Position numbers and translations under genes: made by a program. Positions 1 through 4,617 of a stretch of 5,479 nucleotides of DNA are shown piece after piece. Location of the stretch: positions 1 through 5,479 of the forward strand of contig PUOQ01000072.1 in the NCBI GenBank assembly GCA_003552785.1, read 5' to 3'. The DNA is from Dehalococcoidia bacterium. GTDB lineage: Bacteria; Chloroflexota; Dehalococcoidia; Dehalococcoidales; CSSed11-197. Every line of letters begins with the position of its first letter. Position 1 is the stretch's first letter. The notes beneath the pieces were generated by a model. It worked only from the letters and a program-made list of their open reading frames with translations. It was not told the DNA's origin and ran no database searches.

Positions 1-515
1 CTGGTTATGCCGGTCCCGTTACAGGCAGGACAGGCCTCTTCGACTTCCATGGCAAGCAGGCGGGTGGTTCCGCTATAAGCCTCTTCAAGGGTTATGTCTA
101 CAGGATGTTCGATGTCGCGGCCTTTTCGCGGCCTGCTGCGCCGGCTCTGACGGCCAAAAAGATCTTCAAAAAGAGAGCCCAGGTCACCTGTTTCAGCTCT
201 AAAGTGGGTTCCTCCCGAACCGCCAAAATCGGTGAAACCGAATCCTTCGAAAGGAGCTCCCTGAGAACGTGACTGTTTAAACTGGTCAGCATATTGCCAC
301 TGATCTCCGAACTGGTCGTATTTTTTACGTTTTTCCGGGTCGTTAAGAACATCGAAGGCTTCACTGATTTCCTTAAACTTGGATTCAGCCTCCTTGTTAT
401 TCGGGTTTACGTCCGGATGATACTTCCTGGCAAGTTTTCTGAATGCCTGCTTTATTTCTTTCTCAGATGCGTTTTTTGAAACTCCAAGTGTTTTGTAATA
501 ATCTTTCACGGCCAT
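1..515 (-). CDS. DnaJ/CbpA-family co-chaperone, N-terminal 171 residues (3' end beyond window)
   Basis: This is a J-domain co-chaperone that should stimulate the ATPase of DnaK (Hsp70) in the cytoplasm and deliver unfolded clients to it. The reading frame opens at ATG 515-513 (MAVKDYYKTLGVS) and is unbroken to the left edge. The J domain spans about residues 4-70 with the essential HPD tripeptide at 33-35, followed by the KYDQFG end of the domain. A Gly/Phe-rich linker covers about 83-105, then a LFEDLFG segment (115-121) and the start of the first C-terminal substrate-binding domain (GRDIEHPVDITLEEAYSGT, 132-150). At 162-169 lies CPACNGTG, one CxxCxGxG zinc-binding repeat. Full DnaJ has four such repeats and CbpA has none; some relatives keep only one pair, so the exact subtype cannot be decided here. 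An AAGGAA ribosome site (530-525) sits 9 bases before the ATG. The gene is divergent from pyrG. No dnaK or grpE is visible. Confidence 0.93.
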   Translation of the reverse strand, partial: MAVKDYYKTLGVSKNASEKEIKQAFRKLARKYHPDVNPNNKEAESKFKEISEAFDVLNDPEKRKKYDQFGDQWQYADQFKQSRSQGAPFEGFGFTDFGGSGGTHFRAETGDLGSLFEDLFGRQSRRSRPRKGRDIEHPVDITLEEAYSGTTRLLAMEVEEACPACNGTGIT

Positions 516-550
516 TTTTAGTTTTTCCTTAACTGGTTTGTTATAGTAAT

Positions 551-580
551 ATTATATCTATGTAATAAAAAAGTTGTCAA
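551..580 (-). promoter_or_regulatory. Sigma70/sigma-A-type promoter of the DnaJ-like gene
   Basis: Read on the minus strand, a perfect -35 TTGACA (580-575) and a perfect -10 TATAAT (556-551) are separated by 18 bases. Transcription would begin near 544, giving a leader of about 29 bases that contains the ribosome site. I see no CIRCE inverted repeat for HrcA or HAIR element for HspR around it, so nothing in the sequence points to classical heat-shock repression. The site is inferred from consensus only. Confidence 0.8.
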
Positions 581-669
581 AATTAGTAGAGTAATATTCA
601 TAAAAGTTTATTAAGTATGGCGTAACTGTTGTAAATAGCAGGCCTGTACCGGCAGTTGGCAGGAAATAC

Positions 670-699
670 TTGACATGAGTGCCACGGTCTACATATAAT
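670..699 (+). promoter_or_regulatory. Sigma70/sigma-A-type promoter of the pyrG-tal-rho operon
   Basis: A perfect -35 TTGACA (670-675) and a perfect -10 TATAAT (694-699) lie 18 bases apart. The start of transcription is predicted near 705-707, inside a run of seven A residues (701-707). This gives a leader of about 105 bases before pyrG. The promoter faces away from that of the DnaJ-like gene; the two -35 boxes are about 90 bases apart. It is the only convincing promoter for the three-gene operon. Confidence 0.8.
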
Positions 700-720
700 T
701 AAAAAAACACTTTCCCCACC

Positions 721-807
721 ATGTATAGTTCTCAATCTTTATTAATGCTCAAATCCCTTACAGGGTTATGCGTCCAGTGCTTTCAGGTAAAAACTGTTTG
801 CAGCTAG
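721..807 (+). other. Possible 28-codon upstream ORF in the pyrG leader
   Basis: An ATG at 721, about 15 bases after the predicted transcription start, opens a 28-codon frame (begins MYSSQSLLMLK, includes CVQC) that ends at TAG 805-807. The stop lies 3 bases before the pyrG ATG and in the same frame. It has no Shine-Dalgarno sequence, because the bases before it are pyrimidine-rich (TTTCCCCACC). A small CCCT/AGGG hairpin (755-758 with 762-765) lies inside it. An open frame of this length arises easily by chance. The reason for listing it is its placement next to a pyrG start that also lacks a ribosome site. Function, if any, is unknown. Confidence 0.25.
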
Positions 808-810
808 ATT

Positions 811-2448
811 ATGGCTAAGTACATTTTTGTAACCGGTGGTGTAGTAAGTTCTGTTGGCAAAGGCATAACAGTAGCTTCTATGGGAAATATACTCAAAAGC
901 CGGGGCATAGAGGTTTCCGTGCAAAAGCTTGACCCCTATTTGAATGTTGACCCTGGAACTATGTCGCCCTATCAGCATGGTGAAGTTTTTGTTACCCGGG
1001 ATGGTGCTGAAACAGACCTGGACCTGGGCAATTACGAACGTTTTATTGATATAGAGCTGACAGCGTTGTCCAATACTACTTCCGGTCAAATATATTCTAC
1101 TGTTATCTCCAAGGAGCGGCGTGGTGATTATCTTGGCGGCACCATCCAGGTTGTGCCGCACGTAGTTGGCGAAATCAAGCAGTATTTTCACCAGCTTGCT
1201 GAAAGGTCCCAGGCGGATGTTATTTTTGTTGAAGTCGGTGGTACGGTCGGTGATATAGAAGGCCAGCCTTTTCTCGAGGCCATTCGTCAGATGCGCAAGG
1301 ATGTAGGACGCGACAATGTTATCTACATACATGTTACCCTGCTGCCGTATATTCATACCACCAAGGAACTTAAAACTAAACCGACCCAGCACAGCGTCAA
1401 TGAGTTGCGCCGCATTGGTATTCAGCCGGACGTGATAATTTGCCGCAGTGATTACCCTATATCTGAAGGAATTCGTGAAAAGCTTTCACTATTTTGTGAC
1501 GTAGAGCTTGAAGCGGTGATACCGCTGCCGGATGTTGAAACCATCTATGAAGTGCCGTTGATACTGGAATCAGAAAATCTGGGCGATCTGCTGGTAAAAA
1601 AACTGGGCCTGAGTGGCCGGACTTCTGATTTGAACCAGTGGAGGCATATGGTAAGCCTGCTAAAGGATGCGGTAGAGCCGGTTAACATCGCCCTTGTGGG
1701 CAAATATGTGGAGCTTGAGGATGCTTATTATTCAGTCAGGGAAGCCCTTTGTCATGCCGGCCTGCATCATTCATGCTGTATTAACATAGACTGGGTGCAC
1801 TCAGAAGATATTGAGAAAGATGGCCCGCATCGGCATCTTCAGAAGGCACAGGGGATTATTATCCCCGGCGGCTTTGGGATAAGGGGTATAGAGGGCATGG
1901 TTGCAGCGGCTACATATGCCAGAGAAAAAAAGATACCCTTCCTGGGTTTATGTCTGGGTATGCAAATTATGGTAATTGAATTTGGTCGTTTTGTGTTAAA
2001 GGATTCCAGTGCTAATTCATCTGAATTTGAACCTGGCGCCCGTAACCTGGTTATTGACCTGCTGCCCGGGCAAATAGGTGTCGATTCCAAGGGAGGCACC
2101 ATGCGGAGGGGTAATTACCCCTGTAAACTGCTTCCCGGCAGCCTGGCCGGGGAGAGTTATGGAGTAGACACTGTCTATGAAAGGCACAGGCATCGCTTTG
2201 AGTTTAACAACCAGTATCGTGATAAGTTTGAACAGGCGGGCATGGTTTACAGCGGGGTTTCCCCGGATGGCAAGCTGGTTGAAATTTGTGAAATCAAGCA
2301 CCATCCATGGATGGTAGGAGCCCAGTTTCACCCCGAGTTCCTTTCCCGGCCGAACCGGCCCCATCCGCTGTTTTGCGGCTTTGTGGGTGAAGCCCGCAAA
2401 ATACTCAGGGAAGGGGCTCAGCCGACCCTGCCTTTAAACCAACAGTAG
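811..2448 (+). CDS. pyrG: CTP synthase (glutamine-hydrolysing)
   Basis: This enzyme converts UTP to CTP using ATP and ammonia released from glutamine, the last step of de novo CTP synthesis, in the cytoplasm. Its 545 residues match the E. coli enzyme in length. The N-terminal synthase domain (about 1-265) carries the nucleotide-binding loop SSVGKGIT (13-20), the KLDPYLNVDPGTMSP block (39-53), the metal-binding ETDLDLG region (67-73, Asp71) and EVGGTVGDIEG (141-151, Glu141). The C-terminal class I glutamine amidotransferase domain (about 290-532) has the oxyanion strand PGGFGIRG (352-359), the nucleophile elbow GLCLGMQ (Cys381) and FHPEF (His507, Glu509), so the Cys-His-Glu triad is complete. 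The start is fixed by the conserved MAKYIFVTGGVVSS opening and by an in-frame TAG at 805-807. No Shine-Dalgarno sequence precedes it, which is odd for a housekeeping gene. It is first in an operon with tal and rho. Confidence 0.98.
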   Translation: MAKYIFVTGGVVSSVGKGITVASMGNILKSRGIEVSVQKLDPYLNVDPGTMSPYQHGEVFVTRDGAETDLDLGNYERFIDIELTALSNTTSGQIYSTVISKERRGDYLGGTIQVVPHVVGEIKQYFHQLAERSQADVIFVEVGGTVGDIEGQPFLEAIRQMRKDVGRDNVIYIHVTLLPYIHTTKELKTKPTQHSVNELRRIGIQPDVIICRSDYPISEGIREKLSLFCDVELEAVIPLPDVETIYEVPLILESENLGDLLVKKLGLSGRTSDLNQWRHMVSLLKDAVEPVNIALVGKYVELEDAYYSVREALCHAGLHHSCCINIDWVHSEDIEKDGPHRHLQKAQGIIIPGGFGIRGIEGMVAAATYAREKKIPFLGLCLGMQIMVIEFGRFVLKDSSANSSEFEPGARNLVIDLLPGQIGVDSKGGTMRRGNYPCKLLPGSLAGESYGVDTVYERHRHRFEFNNQYRDKFEQAGMVYSGVSPDGKLVEICEIKHHPWMVGAQFHPEFLSRPNRPHPLFCGFVGEARKILREGAQPTLPLNQQ

Positions 2449-2453
2449 ATTTC

Positions 2454-2458
2454 GGAGG
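2454..2458 (+). promoter_or_regulatory. Ribosome binding site that sets the GTG start of tal
   Basis: GGAGG stands 8 bases before GTG 2467, a near-ideal Shine-Dalgarno position. It supports the GTG as the true start, and the protein then opens MKIFLDTAN as expected for the family. It begins 5 bases after the pyrG stop codon. Confidence 0.85.
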
Positions 2459-2466
2459 AAATACAA

Positions 2467-3123
2467 GTGAAGATTTTCTTGGATACAGCCAACATTGACG
2501 AAATAAGGTCCGGTGTTAAAATGGGTGTAATCAGTGGCGTTACCACCAATCCTTCGCTGGTGGCTAAAGAAGGTGCCAGTAGCTATCAGGAGCTGGTACA
2601 GAATATATGCAACATAACCCATGGTGACGTATCGGTTGAAGTAATCGAAGAGAAACAAGAAGCAATGCTCAATCAGGCGCGTCAGGTTGCCGGCTGGGCA
2701 CCCAACGTAGTCGTAAAAATCCCTGTAACCGCTGCCGGCCTGGAAGCAACATCCATTTTGAGTAGCGAGGGTATAAGGGTGAACATGACCCTGTGTTTTT
2801 CGGTTAATCAGGCCATCCTGGCCGCTCTTGCCGGAGCCACTTATGTCAGTCCGTTTGTAGGCCGGCTGGATGATATTGGAGACGACGGCATGGCATTGAT
2901 AGCCGATATTGCCGGCATTTTTGATAAATACAAATACCACGCCCGGGTGCTGGCAGCCAGCATACGCCACCCGCAGCATGTATTGCAGGCAGCCAGGGCA
3001 GGTGCACATTTGGTTACTCTGCCCTACAAAGTACTGGTACAAATGACAAAACATCCTTTGACCGATTCCGGAATTGAGCGGTTTCTTTCTGACTGGCGCT
3101 CTTCAGGGTCGGTTTTTAGCTAG
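2467..3123 (+). CDS. tal: Transaldolase, small (TalC/MipB/FSA-like) class I aldolase family
   Basis: This is a Schiff-base aldolase of the small decameric family, predicted to move a dihydroxyacetone unit between sedoheptulose 7-phosphate and glyceraldehyde 3-phosphate in the non-oxidative pentose phosphate pathway. It has 218 residues, as usual for the family (E. coli FsaA has 220). Visible motifs are FLDTANIDEI (4-13), GVTTNPSLVAKEG (24-36), the Schiff-base lysine in VVVKIPVTAAGL (Lys84), SPFVGRLDD (128-136) and VLAASIRHP. Two positions help to tell transaldolases from fructose-6-phosphate aldolases: FSA has Gln59 and Tyr131, while transaldolase has Glu and Phe. This protein has Glu58 and Phe130, favouring transaldolase. 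Translation starts at GTG with a strong ribosome site. The gene follows pyrG after 18 bases and precedes rho by 12. Database entries often call such proteins fructose-6-phosphate aldolase. Confidence 0.93.
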   Translation: MKIFLDTANIDEIRSGVKMGVISGVTTNPSLVAKEGASSYQELVQNICNITHGDVSVEVIEEKQEAMLNQARQVAGWAPNVVVKIPVTAAGLEATSILSSEGIRVNMTLCFSVNQAILAALAGATYVSPFVGRLDDIGDDGMALIADIAGIFDKYKYHARVLAASIRHPQHVLQAARAGAHLVTLPYKVLVQMTKHPLTDSGIERFLSDWRSSGSVFS

Positions 3124-3135
3124 CGAGGTAAGAAT

Positions 3136-4401
3136 ATGGATATAGGTCAACTTGAAACTAAATCAAGGGAAGAATTACTGGAAATTGCCAAAGAGGCAGG
3201 CCTGGAAAGTTACAGCGGGCTTAAAAAACAGGATCTGGTTATGATGCTGCTTAAAGCCAGCGCCGAGCAACAGGGAAACCTTTTTTGCAGTGGCATACTT
3301 GATATTATGTCTGACGGCTACGGATTTTTAAGGCAGGGGAGTCTGCTGCCCTCAAATTCAGACATTTATGTTTCCCAGTCTCAGATTCGGCGCTTCGGTT
3401 TGCGTACCGGGGACATGGTTATCGGGCAGGGAAGACCGGCAAAATCGGGTGAGAAATACTTCAGTCTCTTGAGGGTAGAAGCTATTAACGGGGTTGACCC
3501 TGAGATGGCCCGGGGAAGGCCCTTTTTCGGAGCCCTTACGCCCACCTATCCGGATATGTTGATTGACCTTGAAACCACTTCATCCAATTTATCTACCAGA
3601 TTGATTAACCTTATTGCACCCATTGGCCGTGGTCAGCGAGGCCTTATAGTTTCTCCCCCCAAAGCCGGTAAAACCATGCTGCTGAAGTCCATTGCAAACG
3701 CTGTAACCGCCAATTACCCCGATATTTTTCTTATCGTCTGCCTTATCGGGGAACGGCCAGAAGAGGTTACCGACATGAAGCGGAGTGTAAAAGGTGAGGT
3801 TATAAGTGCCACCTTTGACGAGGCGGTTGAAAACCAGACGCGTGTATCAGAACTGGCCCTTGAAAGGGCTAAAAGACTGGTAGAGGGCGGCAAAGACGTA
3901 TTTATACTGCTCGATGGAATAACCAGGCTTACCCGTGCATATAATCTGGCCATGCCATCCAGTGGCCGAACTCTGTCGGGGGGCCTTGATCCTGCAGCCC
4001 TGCATCCGGCCAAGCGCTTCTTTGGTGCTGCGCGCAACGTTGATGAAGGCGGGAGCCTCACCATTATAGCCACCTGCCTGGTGGATACCGGTTCGCGCAT
4101 GGATGATCTTATTTATGAAGAGTTTAAAGGAACTGGCAATATGGAACTGCACCTTGATCGCAAGCTGGCTGAACGCCATACTTTCCCGGCTATTGACATA
4201 CTTCGCAGTGGCACCCGGCGAGACGACTTGCTGCTTAAGGACTCGGCCCAGAAGCAGGTAAGGCTTCTGCGCCGTATGATATCCATGATGGCGGCTGATT
4301 CGGTCAACTCTACGGAAACTACCGAACGCATTCTGGAGAGAATGGCCCGTGCCCGTAATAATGCCGAGTTTCTTACCAAGCTGGGCAAGGATTCAGCTTG
4401 A
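3136..4401 (+). CDS. rho: Transcription termination factor Rho
   Basis: Rho is a ring-shaped hexameric RNA-dependent ATPase that loads on nascent RNA and ends transcription. Its 421 residues are close to E. coli Rho (419), without the long N-terminal insertions found in some phyla. Domains in order: a helical Rho-N domain (about 4-42); a cold-shock-type RNA-binding fold (about 48-118) with DGYGFLR (Tyr62 and Phe64 match the E. coli aromatic RNA contacts) and DIYVSQSQIRRFGLRTGD; and the ATPase core. The core has Walker A SPPKAGKT (173-180), the catalytic-glutamate region GERPEEVTDM (205-214), Walker B ILLDGITRLTRAYN (257-270), the Q-loop region GGLDPAALHPAKRFFGAARN (282-301), the R-loop EEFKGTGNMELHL (328-340) and an arginine-finger region RSGTRRDDLL (357-366). 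Walker B has Gly where E. coli has Ser (DSITRL). A GAGGT ribosome site (3125-3129) stands 6 bases before the ATG. It is third in the pyrG operon. No autoregulatory leader can be seen, because only 12 bases separate it from tal. Confidence 0.98.
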   Translation: MDIGQLETKSREELLEIAKEAGLESYSGLKKQDLVMMLLKASAEQQGNLFCSGILDIMSDGYGFLRQGSLLPSNSDIYVSQSQIRRFGLRTGDMVIGQGRPAKSGEKYFSLLRVEAINGVDPEMARGRPFFGALTPTYPDMLIDLETTSSNLSTRLINLIAPIGRGQRGLIVSPPKAGKTMLLKSIANAVTANYPDIFLIVCLIGERPEEVTDMKRSVKGEVISATFDEAVENQTRVSELALERAKRLVEGGKDVFILLDGITRLTRAYNLAMPSSGRTLSGGLDPAALHPAKRFFGAARNVDEGGSLTIIATCLVDTGSRMDDLIYEEFKGTGNMELHLDRKLAERHTFPAIDILRSGTRRDDLLLKDSAQKQVRLLRRMISMMAADSVNSTETTERILERMARARNNAEFLTKLGKDSA

Positions 4402-4436
4402 TCTTATTAATGTGCCGGTGAGTTTATCCATTAGCG

Positions 4437-4466
4437 TTGAGTGATGGCAGGTGTTTCTGCTATACT
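4437..4466 (+). promoter_or_regulatory. Extended -10 promoter for tRNA-Glu
   Basis: TATACT (4461-4466) is preceded by the extended -10 dinucleotide TG (4458-4459). A partial -35, TTGAGT (4437-4442), lies 18 bases upstream of the -10. Transcription would start near 4473, only a few bases before the mature tRNA 5' end. It lies in the 75-base gap after rho. That gap holds no clear intrinsic terminator for the operon, so read-through from rho is also possible. Confidence 0.65.
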
Positions 4467-4476
4467 GGAAAAACAT

Positions 4477-4549
4477 GCCCCCATCGTCTAGAGGCCTAGG
4501 ACGGCGGCCTTTCAAGCCGTTAACAGGGATTCGAATTCCCTTGGGGGCA
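4477..4549 (+). tRNA. tRNA-Glu, anticodon TTC
   Basis: The 73-base gene folds as a full cloverleaf. The acceptor stem GCCCCCA (4477-4483) pairs perfectly with TGGGGGC (4542-4548), with discriminator A4549. The D arm follows as TCGTCTAGAGGCCTAGGAC. The anticodon stem GCGGC/GCCGT, with one G-U pair, encloses the loop CTTTCAA, giving anticodon TTC for Glu (GAA/GAG). The T stem AGGGA/TCCCT encloses TTCGAAT. The D and anticodon regions closely resemble E. coli tRNA-Glu. The 3' CCA is not encoded (the next bases are TTCCACC), so a CCA-adding enzyme is needed. Confidence 0.97.
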
Positions 4550-4584
4550 TTCCACCTTTTCGATAATGCCGCTTTTTCTTTTTT
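4546..4584 (+). terminator. Candidate intrinsic terminator of tRNA-Glu, overlapping its 3' end
   Basis: GGCATT (4546-4551) can pair with AATGCC (4565-4570) around a 13-base loop, followed closely by a T-rich tract of T5-C-T6 (4573-4584). The left arm includes the last three acceptor bases and the discriminator of the tRNA, so the hairpin competes with the cloverleaf. The stem is short, so the T-tract is the stronger half of the evidence. It could also end read-through transcripts from the pyrG-tal-rho operon. Confidence 0.5.
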
Positions 4585-4617
4585 ACAGGCAAGCTTTCAT
4601 AGTCTTAAGCCCTGTAA
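4583..4617. repeat. Inverted repeat across the nucleotidase stop codon
   Basis: TTACAGG (4583-4589) and CCTGTAA (4611-4617) are perfect 7-base inverted arms with a 21-base spacer that contains the TAA stop (4607-4605) of the minus-strand gene. On the minus strand the hairpin is followed by A residues rather than T, so it is not a standard intrinsic terminator. It may slow or protect the 3' end of the minus-strand message, or be chance. Confidence 0.4.

Noticed and set aside
623..662. Palindrome CAGGCCTG (639-646) and AACTG/CAGTT arms between the divergent promoters as a possible operator
   Set aside because: An 8-base palindrome and 5-base arms are too short to support a regulator site without conservation data.
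676..690. GAGTGC within the pyrG promoter spacer as half of a CIRCE (HrcA) operator
   Set aside because: The partner arm with the GCACTC core is absent at the required 9-base spacing, so there is no inverted repeat.
755..765. CCCT-TAC-AGGG hairpin in the pyrG leader as an attenuator
   Set aside because: The stem is only 4 base pairs and no T-tract follows, so it cannot be called a terminator or attenuator.
766..1392. Long minus-strand open frame (208 codons) antisense to pyrG
   Set aside because: It lies almost wholly opposite strongly conserved pyrG coding sequence, and its translation shows no recognisable motif. It is best explained as a shadow of pyrG codon usage.
2434..3054. Long minus-strand open frame (206 codons) antisense to tal
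   Set aside because: It mirrors tal nearly end to end and gives a Tyr/Gly/Cys-rich product with no family resemblance. The plus-strand gene is certain.
3714..4388. Several minus-strand open frames antisense to rho
   Set aside because: They overlap each other and the conserved ATPase core of rho, and have no ribosome sites or motifs that I can recognise.
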